64,000 nucleotides of DNA from Thalassoglobus sp. JC818 (GCF_040717535.1 NZ_JBFEFI010000001.1:372001-436000), one strand, 5' to 3'. Counted from the first letter of the stretch, positions 18,427-28,405 are shown. Notes: a model not told the origin generated them from the letters alone. A program made the numbers and translations.

Positions 18427-18791
18427 GAAATTGCCTTGCCGATTGGACTTACAGTCACGTGGATGTATTCAAAGGTCTGGGACATTGCCGATGACGTCCC
18501 GACAAACCGATGGCATGCGGATCGGTTGAGTGAGAATTTCGGCGTATCACCGTCACTCGGAAGAGTGAACGGATCCGGCCGGTGAACCTTGCAGCGGGAT
18601 AAATTGCGGAGGAGAGCCGACAGTGATTCGGAGCCTGTGGCAATCTGCACGGAGCGTAGCGATGCCGTTAGCCTTCCCAGCGGTTCACACTTCTGGGTAG
18701 AGAAACTGAGAGCTAGAGTCTTGGTCTGAGCGGGAGTGGTTTGGAGGATCAAAAAAGAGCAAACGATCCCTGAGTAGCCTGCTTGAAGTTT
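18427..18791. other. Intergenic, no supported gene
   Basis: 365 bp between the stop of the kinase gene and the start of the chaperone operon, both on the minus strand. Short open frames exist on both strands, but none has a ribosome binding site or recognisable product. The promoter for the chaperone/substrate operon should lie here. Confidence 0.35.
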
Positions 18792-20309
18792 CTATTCGGG
18801 ATAGAGTGCGTCCGACTCTTCATCAAACACGTAGTCTCGGCGGTCCCACGGATTCAGTGAGATCCTCTGAGTCCGGACTGGTTTCTGATCCTTCATCACT
18901 TTGACAAGATAATCACCTGGATAGAGTGACAGGTTCGTATCACCAGTCACGTCAATATCACCCGTGGTCGGCGGTGATGGTGCGCCTGGATAAGGAACAT
19001 GCGTCAAGACAAGGTGCGAATCTTCTTCCAGCCCGCGAATACGAATTCGAGGCGCGCCAACGACATTGTCCCAGAGCAGTCCAACGATGAAAGGGGAATT
19101 CGCTTGAGGTGGAATTAACGTCACAACCAGCAAAGCCAGACAACACGCTATCGCAAATCCCTTCAGGAGCCGTCGATTCTTCCATCGCTTTTCCCAACGT
19201 CCAAGTTCACCCGAACGTAAGGAATTGAGGCAATCCTGCAATTGCGTCCGAACTTCTTCGATAGAATTCGGCCGTCGAGTTGGTGACTTTTCCAAGAGAT
19301 GATGGACAAGATTGGCCAGCGGTACGGGAACCTGACGATCAACTTTGCGGAGGTTTGGAACGTCTTCGTCACAGACTCGACGCATGGCTCCGAGTGGAGT
19401 ATCCGCCTCAAATGGAGAATGCCCCGTCAACATCGAATAGATGAGCGTCCCAAAGCTGAACAGGTCAGACTTTTCATCAATCCGCTCTCCGCGCGCCTGC
19501 TCAGGCGACATGAATTCCGGCGTCCCTGTCACTTCTCCGGTATGTGTTAGCTGATGATCATCAGCGTCTCTGGCAATTCCGAAATCCGCGATTTTCGGCC
19601 GTTGATCACTTGAACGGAGCAGAATGTTGGCAGGCTTTACATCGCGGTGCAAAAGGCCGCACTTGTGAATCGCATGGATTCCGTCAGCAACCTCGGCACA
19701 AATCTCTAAACACTCTTCGATTCCGACAGCCCCATGTTGCCGAATTCGATCTTCCAACGACTGACCGACAACGAATTCCATGACAAGGTAAGGGCAGTGG
19801 CGATGCTCACCTGATGCGAAAATCTTCGTAACACTGGGATGGTCGATCGTGGCTAGCAACTTCGCTTCTCTGCGAAATCGCTCACGAACTTTTCGAAATC
19901 GACTTAGTGCCGGGTCGAGAATCTTAATCGCGACAATTCGCTTCAAGCGTGAATCGAGTCCTTCGACAACGATACTGGTTCCGCCAGTGGCGACGACCTG
20001 CAGGATTTCATATTCATCGAGGCAACCAAGGCTGGAAGGATATTGGGACGGCTGCAGAAGTTGATGGAGGAAAGTTTCCGTTCGCCCCTCTTCATCATCA
20101 CGATCTGTGTATGAATCGTCGTCTGCGAATTGAAGCTGATTGACTTGAATGGAGTTGTGAACTCGAATCAGGTCTTCAATCGATTTCTGAAGTCGATCAT
20201 CGCCGCCGCATTCGGATTCGATATAGCTTGCCTGAACAGTCCCCGCCGGAATCAAGATTGCTCGACAGAAGATCTCAATCTCGTCAACGGAACTTTGATT
20301 GCTTTTCAT
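18792..20309 (-). CDS. Hanks-type Ser/Thr protein kinase, membrane-anchored
   Basis: 505 residues. The kinase domain spans about residues 100-370, with a glycine loop ATGGTSIV, VAIK (K129), HRDVKPANILL, ADFGIA, and a GTPEFMSPEQARG activation/APE region, so all catalytic residues are present. One transmembrane helix follows (about 385-405, FAIACCLALLVVTLI). A C-terminal extracytoplasmic domain of about 100 residues contains DVTGDTNLSLYPGDYLVKV, resembling PEGA-type beta domains. It lies 61 bp after the pseudokinase-LRR gene on the same strand, and the two share the same overall architecture of N-terminal helical region, kinase fold, membrane helix and outer domain. It may signal to the adjacent secretion genes, which is an inference from position. 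Confidence 0.9.
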   Translation of the reverse strand: MKSNQSSVDEIEIFCRAILIPAGTVQASYIESECGGDDRLQKSIEDLIRVHNSIQVNQLQFADDDSYTDRDDEEGRTETFLHQLLQPSQYPSSLGCLDEYEILQVVATGGTSIVVEGLDSRLKRIVAIKILDPALSRFRKVRERFRREAKLLATIDHPSVTKIFASGEHRHCPYLVMEFVVGQSLEDRIRQHGAVGIEECLEICAEVADGIHAIHKCGLLHRDVKPANILLRSSDQRPKIADFGIARDADDHQLTHTGEVTGTPEFMSPEQARGERIDEKSDLFSFGTLIYSMLTGHSPFEADTPLGAMRRVCDEDVPNLRKVDRQVPVPLANLVHHLLEKSPTRRPNSIEEVRTQLQDCLNSLRSGELGRWEKRWKNRRLLKGFAIACCLALLVVTLIPPQANSPFIVGLLWDNVVGAPRIRIRGLEEDSHLVLTHVPYPGAPSPPTTGDIDVTGDTNLSLYPGDYLVKVMKDQKPVRTQRISLNPWDRRDYVFDEESDALYPE

Positions 20310-20370
20310 TCTACGGCGTTAGCTGCTGAGGTCAGTCGTCAATGTTTGACAACTCTCGATTGTCACGATT

Positions 20371-22818
20371 TCAGAGTGTGACTTTTGAGTTGTTATTATA
20401 AGAAATCATGCAATGCGGCATTTTGGGTTTGAGAGAAGTCACTGCTTCTGATTCAACAACGGAATCGTCGATGATCAATTCACTGAGGTTCGTCATCTCG
20501 GCGAACTCTTCAAGCTTGATATTTTCTAGTCGGCACTCATCAAGCGTTAGACTTCGCACTTGTTTGAGACCAACGAGTTCTCGAAACGATGACTCATCAA
20601 AATTGACGCCGCGAATTCGGAGAGATGTCAGGGACTTTAGCTCTCGCAATGAACCAATGCTTTGTCCTTCGAACGAGTTGACTGCCTCGTTCTTGATTCC
20701 GCTGACACCGATTGACTGAAATTTCTGATTCACAGCGACCTTTTTCCACAGTTGATCGGTCAGTTGCGGAGACTCAAGCTGAAGTGACTTCAAGTTGGGC
20801 AACACTGCAAAATGGTCGACACACGCAGGTGTCAGGAATCGTGAGGAGAGTGTGAGAGTGGTCAGTTCTTCACATCCAGAAATAGCTGCTAAGTCCTCGT
20901 CATGGAGTGGACAATCGACGATTGACAACGACTCGAGATTCGGAAGTTCGCTCATGACTTTGACGAAGTCCAAACTGTTTGGACTGTAATTCAGAGAGAA
21001 CTGATTCAGAAGCACAAGGGACTTTAGTTCAGAGACTTGCTCGAACGAGGTCTCGACAACATTCGCCAGTTCTAATTGTCGCAAAGTGCGAATTTCACCG
21101 AGTGCGGAAATAATCGATCCGGTCACCCGTGAGTTCGCGATGTGAATTGACTGAAGACGCGAACACATGGACAAAGATTGAACGAGTTCGAGCAGATCTT
21201 CTTCTGGAAAGTGCTCAATCTTTGCTGAGAGTAAAAAGCCGCCATTCGTCGGGAGGTCAGTAATATTTGAAGCGTCCAGACTGTTTGAAGATGCAGTTTC
21301 TCGAAACTGAACTTTTCCTCCTTGCTCCAAAATCCACATCGCTGCAAACAAGTCGGGATCACTTTCGAGAGGGATTTCCTCGTGATTCGACCAGGGCATA
21401 AAACGGTCTGACTCCTCGACAACGACTCTGGTCCGAACGTTTCCTTCGAGCAAGACTTGTGTGCAATAGACAGGGCGATTATCCAGAAAGCCGGTCAAAT
21501 TGTAGTGTCCTGCCGGCAGATGAGCTTGAAAGCTTCCCTGTCTCGAAACCGTTCTTCGAGGGAGTTGAACTGTGAACACCATCTCTGGATTTCCAGTATC
21601 AACAGCGAGTAGTCCCGCATTTCGGAAGTAAGGCATCCACGGACCGAGCGGATTGAATCGCTGGAGAAAGACCATTCCAAAGACTGAATAGACACCAAAA
21701 CCGAGCGTGAAGACGAGGAAAGCAACAAACGCTCGTTTTAGATAGGTCTTGGGCTGAGTTGGTCGCATCAATGTGCGAAACGACGCGGTTTCGACGACTT
21801 GCTTTGGCTCATGTGCTGCAAAAACTTGAAGCAAATCGGTCGCTGACTGAAACCGATCCTCAGGATCTTGTTCCAGAAGCACGTTGGTCACATCGCCAAA
21901 CCACTCTGCAAAGTCCTGAGGCTGATGAATGTTCTCAAGGGATGCCGTTTTCTTTGCAGAATCTGTCGACGCTTTGTCAGCGAGTTTGGACCGGAGTTCC
22001 TGAAAGATCTGTCCCAAGCGATAAAGATCAGATCGAACATCCGGTGAACCTCCATTTCTGATTTCAGGCGGTTCGCCAAGTTGCGATTGAGACGTCAACC
22101 ATTCGTGGACGAACTGAGTTCCGGTAGCGAGGCGAGGGAATGGGAGGCCGGAGATTTTCGCCGTCTTTCCCAACTCATCTACAAAAATCTCGCTGACATT
22201 GACGGGACCGAGAAGCATTCCACTTCCATGAAGATCGCACAAAGCCATCGTGATCTGATTTGCGATCCGAAATGCTTGATCTGCATCAAGTTGCCCTGCG
22301 ACAGCCAGATAATTGTTCAGAGTCGTTCCGCGAACCGCTTCAATCACCACGTACGGAACGTCATTCTGCTCACCACCACCGACGACTTGTGCGAGATAGG
22401 AACTGGAAAGCGTTGCCAAAGTCGACCGAGTCGCCAGGAACTCATTCCGAACTTCATTGTCACTCTGCGATTCACGTGTCAACGATTTGATCAGTACAAC
22501 GCGATCGAGTGTCGAATCAAACCCCAGCATCATCAGTGTTTGCTGATTCGCCCGCAGGACTCGAAGAATTTCGTAGTGATCGACTCGTCCAATTGAATCG
22601 GCATGCAGACTCTGATTGAAAAACGTCAACTCAGAAATGTCGACATCTCTCTCCGATTCGGTCGGAGTTGCGAGCGATTCGAGCACTTCAATTTTCGTAA
22701 GGGCTTCTTCGATCTGTTCTCGAAACGCATCTGTGGAACAAGCTTGGCTGAGAAAATCGTGGCGTTCCAAGCCGCTCTCCAAGCTGAGAGCTTTAATGAC
22801 AATCGTTGTTTCGTCCAT
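20371..22818 (-). CDS. Pseudokinase with membrane helix and leucine-rich repeats
   Basis: 815 residues. Residues about 80-345 have a kinase fold (YEILRVLRA, VVLIK with K111 kept, YVVIEAVRGTTLNNYL). However, the catalytic loop reads LLGPVNVSEIF where HRDxKxxN is expected, DFG is replaced by SGLPF, and the glycine loop is absent, so catalysis is very unlikely. A transmembrane helix lies near 375-395 (FVAFLVFTLGFGVYSVFGMV). From about 520 to 800 are leucine-rich repeats, such as LRQLELANVVETSFEQVSEL and LPNLESLSIVDCPLHDEDL, placed outside the membrane. With the active kinase downstream it could form a sensor/partner pair. Confidence 0.85.
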   Translation of the reverse strand: MDETTIVIKALSLESGLERHDFLSQACSTDAFREQIEEALTKIEVLESLATPTESERDVDISELTFFNQSLHADSIGRVDHYEILRVLRANQQTLMMLGFDSTLDRVVLIKSLTRESQSDNEVRNEFLATRSTLATLSSSYLAQVVGGGEQNDVPYVVIEAVRGTTLNNYLAVAGQLDADQAFRIANQITMALCDLHGSGMLLGPVNVSEIFVDELGKTAKISGLPFPRLATGTQFVHEWLTSQSQLGEPPEIRNGGSPDVRSDLYRLGQIFQELRSKLADKASTDSAKKTASLENIHQPQDFAEWFGDVTNVLLEQDPEDRFQSATDLLQVFAAHEPKQVVETASFRTLMRPTQPKTYLKRAFVAFLVFTLGFGVYSVFGMVFLQRFNPLGPWMPYFRNAGLLAVDTGNPEMVFTVQLPRRTVSRQGSFQAHLPAGHYNLTGFLDNRPVYCTQVLLEGNVRTRVVVEESDRFMPWSNHEEIPLESDPDLFAAMWILEQGGKVQFRETASSNSLDASNITDLPTNGGFLLSAKIEHFPEEDLLELVQSLSMCSRLQSIHIANSRVTGSIISALGEIRTLRQLELANVVETSFEQVSELKSLVLLNQFSLNYSPNSLDFVKVMSELPNLESLSIVDCPLHDEDLAAISGCEELTTLTLSSRFLTPACVDHFAVLPNLKSLQLESPQLTDQLWKKVAVNQKFQSIGVSGIKNEAVNSFEGQSIGSLRELKSLTSLRIRGVNFDESSFRELVGLKQVRSLTLDECRLENIKLEEFAEMTNLSELIIDDSVVESEAVTSLKPKMPHCMISYNNNSKVTL

Positions 22819-23250
22819 GACGGTGCCAGTCGCAAGAAGAAGTAATCCAAGCTTTTAGAAGATCTCATCCGATCTCTTCGTGTGTCCGGATTGTCATGAA
22901 ACGCTACGAATTTGGGAAGTTGATTTCGGCAAGAAACTGGTCGTCCGAGAAAAGTCATTACAGCGTGTAGACTGCCCAAATTCGCTGTGAAAAGCTCTTT
23001 CAGACAACGCCTGTGGGTGCGCATCGACTTGATCTGCCCTTGAGCGTCAACTTGCATTGGGCCTCATCCATGCTGCAAGAGCGACTCAGATTTCGCGTTC
23101 AACTCCTTAAGACAAGCCGATTTCTGACGTGACTCGAAACACGAGACTCCGTACCAGCATGATTGATAGAGACGGTGTTTTCGGACCCATTTTTACTCCG
23201 GTCCGAGCCACGATTGTCTGAGAACTTTCAGTTTGAATGAAGGAAAAACC
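22819..23250. promoter_or_regulatory. Divergent intergenic region with inverted repeat
   Basis: 432 bp between the pseudokinase gene (minus) and the candidate substrate at 23251 (plus). It contains a perfect 7-bp inverted repeat, TCGGACC (23181-23187) and GGTCCGA (23200-23206), with a 12-base spacer. The repeat ends 44 bp before the start codon. It could be an operator or a 5' leader hairpin. No gene is supported. Confidence 0.4.
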
Positions 23251-25329
23251 ATGAATGTCGAAACGGATACAAATTTTTCCGACCTCTACAATGACCTCGC
23301 CCAACAGGGTTTTCGAGACGGAGAATTCCTGCGCGGCAGCGACGAGAAAGGGGTTTACCGACATACGGCTCTGCTGAGTGGAATGGGCAAGGCAGCAATG
23401 AAGCGGAGAACTCAAAAGCAAATCGCTGCAGGTCCGCTCGTTTGGCAGTCACTCGCGAATGAGCACGGCGAAGACGTCGCCAACCGCATCTTCAAGAATG
23501 TCCTCAGTTGTGATCGTTCCGATCACCAGACGCGGCTCCGGTGGCGGGACGTGCGTCGAATCCGAAAAGCTGCGAGGCAGATTGCCAATTGGGAATCGCT
23601 ACGTGGCAATGTCGCTCGACTCGCAAGTCTGGACGAACGACAGCATGCAACGGAGTTCTTCGACTTCGTGACAGACAACATTGATGACTTCGATAGTTCT
23701 GAGTTTCGCGACACACACACGGACTACAATGCGGCGCTGCAGGGGATGAGAGCCTGGAAATACACGCAACGTCTCCTCACCAATGAACAGCCTTCGATCT
23801 ACGACTACTCAAGGTTTCTCAGCCTTGTCGGGCAAAAAGATGACTCAGATCGAATCAAGTTCGTGAGAGAGAAAGCTATTGAGCGAAATCCAAACGTCGA
23901 TTTGAAGGACGTTGACATTTCGATTTACACACCGGAAGGGAAGTTGACTGACGATACGATGAAATGGATGGCAAACAAGTTGCGAGAGACTTACCTTAAT
24001 CTTAAGGGCGATGACCAATTGAACATTTCGTACAACGATGCGAAACGCCTTCCCAAAATCCTCGAAGGGAAACTCGCCGTGAGTGTCATCGTGGGCACAA
24101 AGGTTTATGAAGGGCGAGAGAGACTTGATTTCGTCATGAAGAGGCTTGAAAAGGCAGCTAAATATGACTCAAAAAACACAAGTGCAGGAGTGCTAAAACA
24201 AATTAACGAGCTGCAGGGTGGAAAGGTCGGCGATTACAACAACACGGACGCGGCAGTCGAGGCAGGATTGGCAGAGAAGAAAGTGATTCACTCACAGAAA
24301 GTCGAAGCAAGAAAGCAAAACGAAGCGACTGTCAGAAAGTTTCTGCCTGGACAGGCAGAATTTGCAGTGATCGCTGAAGTGCCAGCTGATCGCGTGGACG
24401 AACTTTTCACGAAGACGGAACAAGACCTCATCACACAGCAGATGGTCGGTTGGGCACGATGCAGAGCACAGCAGGGCGAACAGATCGATGAAAGTGACGC
24501 CCGATCACGACTGCAGTCCATTCTCCAGCTTCACTCAGTGCTATCCAGTCAACCAAACGAATCAATCCACGGCAAACGCGTCGCTCATGGACTGAACGAT
24601 TTGGCGACGCGCTATCAAGAGGCTCAAACTGCAGCCAATCAGTTCATGAAAGCGGTTACGAATCCAGATGCGTCAATTGATGACCTGACTGCATCTTACC
24701 GGGAATTCAATTCCAACTTGAGCGAGTTCAACGACTACTACTCGTCCCAGATCAATGTGATGACGGATGAGTTGGAAAATCCCCCCCGGGTTAAAGAATT
24801 CAAAGACCTGTTCCTCAACAATGCTGTGCATCAACTCCCAGCTAAGGTATTCGGTCGGCCACCTTCAGCTCATCTGCGTGCTTTCCGATTCGCAGCCGAC
24901 ATTGCAGCGAATTACGAGACATTCCGATTCGGTGAAGATGATGGCGGACGTCATGCCGACTCGGCGGGACAGATCGCATCAACAATTGAGTCGGCTATTA
25001 ATTTAGTCGCAACAGGGACAGATCAGTTCCACACTATGTTTGATGACGTCAACACTTCGAATACCGATCGCCTCAATGTGGTCGTCAATCGTGCTGCAAA
25101 TTACGATGACTACGAGTCTCCGCAAAATGAAGTTGTATCGATACACGAAGACTTTGAAACCATTCCCGACTCTATCAACACAGGTCCTTCAGTTGCGCCT
25201 CCACGCAAGCCTCCCGCCAGGCTCTATGTGGATGATCTGCGAGACCTCAATGCGAGCGAAAATCAAGTCTACAGAGCAGCAGATCAGCTGCTGAATCTCG
25301 CCATTCAGAATGACCCGAACTTTGACTGA
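23251..25329 (+). CDS. Helical protein, candidate T3SS substrate
   Basis: 692 residues from the ATG at 23251, with a GAAGGA SD at about 23237. The N-terminus MNVETDTNFSDLYNDLAQQG is polar and acidic. The rest is charged and predicted helical, with no membrane segment or known domain; near the C-terminus is a proline patch (PSVAPPRKPPARLYVDD). It is followed 107 bp downstream on the same strand by a CesT chaperone gene, which suggests a substrate-chaperone pair. I do not recognise the family. Confidence 0.65.
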   Translation: MNVETDTNFSDLYNDLAQQGFRDGEFLRGSDEKGVYRHTALLSGMGKAAMKRRTQKQIAAGPLVWQSLANEHGEDVANRIFKNVLSCDRSDHQTRLRWRDVRRIRKAARQIANWESLRGNVARLASLDERQHATEFFDFVTDNIDDFDSSEFRDTHTDYNAALQGMRAWKYTQRLLTNEQPSIYDYSRFLSLVGQKDDSDRIKFVREKAIERNPNVDLKDVDISIYTPEGKLTDDTMKWMANKLRETYLNLKGDDQLNISYNDAKRLPKILEGKLAVSVIVGTKVYEGRERLDFVMKRLEKAAKYDSKNTSAGVLKQINELQGGKVGDYNNTDAAVEAGLAEKKVIHSQKVEARKQNEATVRKFLPGQAEFAVIAEVPADRVDELFTKTEQDLITQQMVGWARCRAQQGEQIDESDARSRLQSILQLHSVLSSQPNESIHGKRVAHGLNDLATRYQEAQTAANQFMKAVTNPDASIDDLTASYREFNSNLSEFNDYYSSQINVMTDELENPPRVKEFKDLFLNNAVHQLPAKVFGRPPSAHLRAFRFAADIAANYETFRFGEDDGGRHADSAGQIASTIESAINLVATGTDQFHTMFDDVNTSNTDRLNVVVNRAANYDDYESPQNEVVSIHEDFETIPDSINTGPSVAPPRKPPARLYVDDLRDLNASENQVYRAADQLLNLAIQNDPNFD

Positions 25330-25436
25330 CCTGCGAGTCCCAACTCAATGCTGCCGGACTGACGATTCCGCTTTACATGGCGTACACCGTTTCCCGGCCA
25401 GCAGCAAACACCAGAGTGATTCCGAGAAGAGCTTTC

Positions 25437-25913
25437 ATGACTGAAATTGAACAAATCAATTGTTTGTTGAAAGAAGTGGCTGACATCTGTGAAGTTCAGC
25501 AACTCTTACGATTGCGTACTGACCAGTGGGGATTCGTCTTTAGTGAGAATCTCCAAACGGTGATCGGTTTCGATAGCATGCGCAAATGCTTGACTCTGAG
25601 TTGTGAGATTGGCGTTCCCGCAGACGAGCGAAAGCTTGATACCTACGAACAACTGCTCGTGTATGCATCACTCGACACGCAAACCGGCGGAGTTCGTGTC
25701 GCGCTCGACGCTCCAGACGGAAGCCTGCTGCTGCTGCTCGACATGTTTGTTGAAGATCTCGATACAACGACATTCGCAGAAGTCCTGGAGCACTTCATCG
25801 ACAAAGTCAACCTCTGGCGACAGTCGATCGCGAAAGGGCAGACAATGCCGGGCGAGTCTTCTCCAAAACCGGCTTCGCAGCTTCAGATCGACAACAACAA
25901 TCTGTTTGTTTGA
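25437..25913 (+). CDS. CesT-family (class I) T3SS chaperone
   Basis: 158 residues from the ATG at 25437 (MTEIEQINCLLKEVADICEV); the upstream in-frame start at 25377 is unsupported. The central segment YEQLLVYASLDTQTGGVRVA is nearly the same as in the chaperone at 57451 (YEQLLRYNFLWNHTGGVKVS) and similar to that at 63098, so these form a paralogous subgroup. The C-terminal helix FIDKVNLWRQSI is typical. It ends NNNLFV, a variant of the L-R-V tail. It probably serves the 692-residue protein encoded upstream. Confidence 0.8.
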   Translation: MTEIEQINCLLKEVADICEVQQLLRLRTDQWGFVFSENLQTVIGFDSMRKCLTLSCEIGVPADERKLDTYEQLLVYASLDTQTGGVRVALDAPDGSLLLLLDMFVEDLDTTTFAEVLEHFIDKVNLWRQSIAKGQTMPGESSPKPASQLQIDNNNLFV

Positions 25914-26401
25914 GCGATCAGAACATTTCGACTGCGATTGCGAATTTCCCCCTGGACGATGCATTTGAGTGAGTTCGTTCAGGGCATAGACAACTGCGAA
26001 CGACAACTCTCCGAGCATCCTCACACGCTCAAAAGATTGAGCCGACAGGCTGAGAATGACCTGCGATTTTGCGAATCAGTCCGAGCGGAATCGTGTCGAG
26101 GCAGATTCATATCCCGAGTTGCAAATTCGCTGCATTTGAAGAGAGTAGGGCAGATCAATTTGTGAGTGAATCTCAAACGCTAATGGCCCCCACTCGCGAG
26201 AGTATGTCCGCAATTCGAAGTGCGGCAAACCAGGCGGCGTGAAGAAGAAAAATGCTCTGCTAAAATCGTGGTAGTGGAGTCGTAGTCGACTCCAGAAGCG
26301 TGCCACAGATCGACGACGACAATTCCGCAGTTGTGACTCTTCCGAACAGATGAAGTGGTACTCACCTCGATCTCTCAGAAGATCTTGCGAACTCCGTGGA
26401 C
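25914..26401. other. Convergent intergenic region, no supported gene
   Basis: 488 bp between two convergent genes. A short frame at 25938-26165 (plus) has no ribosome binding site or recognisable product. It contains the hairpin listed at 26275-26294. Confidence 0.4.
26275..26294. terminator. Perfect 8-bp hairpin in convergent region
   Basis: TGGAGTCG (26275-26282) and CGACTCCA (26287-26294) form an 8-bp stem around a TAGT loop. It lies between convergent genes, so it could terminate transcription in either direction. There is no T-run on either side, which argues against a classical Rho-independent terminator. Confidence 0.4.
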
Positions 26402-28336
26402 TCACTGATCCGCGTTAGGCAGATCGCCCGACGTAAAGATATCGGAAACACCAGAGACGCTGCTCGGCCTCACATTGACCTGATCAAAAGAGACGTCGTC
26501 GTTTTCTGGAACTTCGATGTTTTCAGCATTGGAGGGAGCAGCTGGACGATCCGCAACGATCTTTGGAGGCAACTCCAATTGACCTGAGGTGGTTCCATTC
26601 TCAGTTACTCCTCTCGAAGTACGTCCAAGTGAAGTCTTTGTCGGATGTTGGTTTTCAGACTTCGAATTTATCTGGTTCTGGAAGTTATCTTCCCGATTCT
26701 CTAGATCCGGAGTTCCTTCCGGGCTGTCAATTTGCAGTTCTCCAATCGTTTCCCCTCCCGTCGCAATGGGGTCTCCGATGTAATAGTTTTCCTCCTCTCC
26801 GTTTTCTGCAGTCCGCAACATATCCGTGTCCCGCTTGATCAGCGAATCATCGTATAATTCCTCGACGTCATCATCATCATCGTCGATGCCTTCATCGTTG
26901 ACTCGATTCTGAATTTCGATTGGATCAGATACGGGCTCGTCGACTTGAATTTCGAAGTTCTCCATCAGTCCGGGCATCTTGTAGAGCTTTTCTCGAAGCT
27001 CGGGACGTTGTTCCACTTCCGCTTTCAGCTTTGGATTTTTCTCGATTTGGAGATCAACCAATTGCTTACTTAGCTCGTAAGTGCTCCCTTTGGTCTCATG
27101 CGTCAGATCATTGAGCACTGTGTTATCGTCTTCATCGTCGACTTCCTCAGCCGGTCCATCGATCGGCCGGTCGTTGTCGGCAACTTCGTGTTGATGCTCA
27201 TCATTCATCACAGAGATTTCGACAACGTCATCCTCCCGGGATTGATCTTGGATCTTGCCATCATTTGGAGACGGAACTGGATCAATGTCGTTGTTTGGAG
27301 ATGACATCTGCCCGTCGTCATCATTCGGACGTGGCATTTCGACTTCGTCAATTCCCAGGTCATCGAGTTGCAATTCGGCCTCATCGTCATCAATCAAGGC
27401 GCCCGGCATAAAACCGGGATCGTCAACCTGGGCAAGAAGTTTTTGATCATCGCGATATTTATTCAAGACAAGATCGAGGTACTTCGGTATCGAATAGCCG
27501 AACTTTTGGAGCGTCTTCATGTCCGCTCCATAGAGCAAATCACGCACTTCGCTGTCTGTCGCACCGATTTCTTTAAACTGTTTCGCAGAAAGTTGCCGCC
27601 CCTTCAGCTGCTGTCGAATATCGCGGACGATCTCTTTGTTGTCTCTCAGATAGGCGACACTAATTTTCACTGGTTGAGTCTTATCGGCGTTGCCCTTGCC
27701 GATTTGTTTGAGTTCCTCAGCGAGTTTGACCGGGTCGTCATTGAATGGAATCGACGTATTCTCCAGAAACTTCTCTGCATTCTTCTGCTTCATGTTGAAA
27801 CCGCCCTCTTTCGCAGGGGCCGTCAACGTTTTCAGAATCGACCTCTGCGCCGCCATTGCCTCATAAGCTCTGAGAGCCTTGATTTGAGCAGCAGGATTCA
27901 GCAGGGCGTGCTGAATGTCGCGCATGCAGTCCAAACCATCCGCGCTCCGCGGAAGGTTGTGGATTAACCCCTGAATTGTATTTCCCTTCTCATCATCGCG
28001 ACCGAAGGACTGCTGTTTGATGCCTTCTCGAAAGTCTTGAAATGCAGACCACTGATCGTCCGACATTTCGCTCTTATCGACTGTGTTCCGTCCAAGTACA
28101 TTACAGAACTCGTGAACCACACGACGAGTTGACAACGGATTGTGCGAGATTAGACACTCGCTCACGTGGCTGCTGCCATTTTGCCTCGAGCGAGCAAATG
28201 CTCCCTTATTGTCACTCACGACATGTCCAGCAAGACGACAACGCTCATTCGGCAAATCCGGTTCGGAAGATTCCGGCACCAAATCAATTAATTGCTGATT
28301 CAGGACTTGCTGTTCGGAGATGCTTGGATTCGACAT
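26402..28336 (-). CDS. Acidic candidate T3SS substrate with one GGF-M module
   Basis: 644 residues. It starts MSNPSISEQQVLNQQLIDLV. The first 320 residues are helical and include LTAPAKEGGFNMKQKNAEKF (GGF at 178-180), the same module found three times in the protein at 10269-12173. The C-terminal half is low-complexity and strongly acidic, with Asp/Asn/Pro repeats (PNDDDGQM, SPNNDIDP, SPNDGKIQ) and DDDDDVEE runs, and is likely disordered. There is no membrane segment. It is probably co-transcribed with the gene at 28406-29719, 69 bp upstream of its start. Secretion is inferred from leader composition, the shared module and context. Confidence 0.63.
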   Translation of the reverse strand: MSNPSISEQQVLNQQLIDLVPESSEPDLPNERCRLAGHVVSDNKGAFARSRQNGSSHVSECLISHNPLSTRRVVHEFCNVLGRNTVDKSEMSDDQWSAFQDFREGIKQQSFGRDDEKGNTIQGLIHNLPRSADGLDCMRDIQHALLNPAAQIKALRAYEAMAAQRSILKTLTAPAKEGGFNMKQKNAEKFLENTSIPFNDDPVKLAEELKQIGKGNADKTQPVKISVAYLRDNKEIVRDIRQQLKGRQLSAKQFKEIGATDSEVRDLLYGADMKTLQKFGYSIPKYLDLVLNKYRDDQKLLAQVDDPGFMPGALIDDDEAELQLDDLGIDEVEMPRPNDDDGQMSSPNNDIDPVPSPNDGKIQDQSREDDVVEISVMNDEHQHEVADNDRPIDGPAEEVDDEDDNTVLNDLTHETKGSTYELSKQLVDLQIEKNPKLKAEVEQRPELREKLYKMPGLMENFEIQVDEPVSDPIEIQNRVNDEGIDDDDDDVEELYDDSLIKRDTDMLRTAENGEEENYYIGDPIATGGETIGELQIDSPEGTPDLENREDNFQNQINSKSENQHPTKTSLGRTSRGVTENGTTSGQLELPPKIVADRPAAPSNAENIEVPENDDVSFDQVNVRPSSVSGVSDIFTSGDLPNADQ

Positions 28337-28405
28337 AGCTGATATCTCAGTCGATTTGGAAAGTATTCAATTGGGGATGTGCGGTAGATTGGATCTGACG
28401 AAACG

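Noticed and set aside
22626-23057. 143-codon minus-strand frame upstream of the pseudokinase
   Set aside because: Runs through the pseudokinase start in another frame; composition rich in Arg, Ser and Cys as in shadow frames.
23107-23421. 104-codon minus-strand frame over the start of the 23251 gene
   Set aside because: Overlaps a gene with a good SD and has no protein-like features.
26870-26890. CATCATCATCATCGTCG run as a microsatellite element
   Set aside because: It is coding sequence for an Asp run in the acidic tail of the 26402 protein, not an independent repeat.
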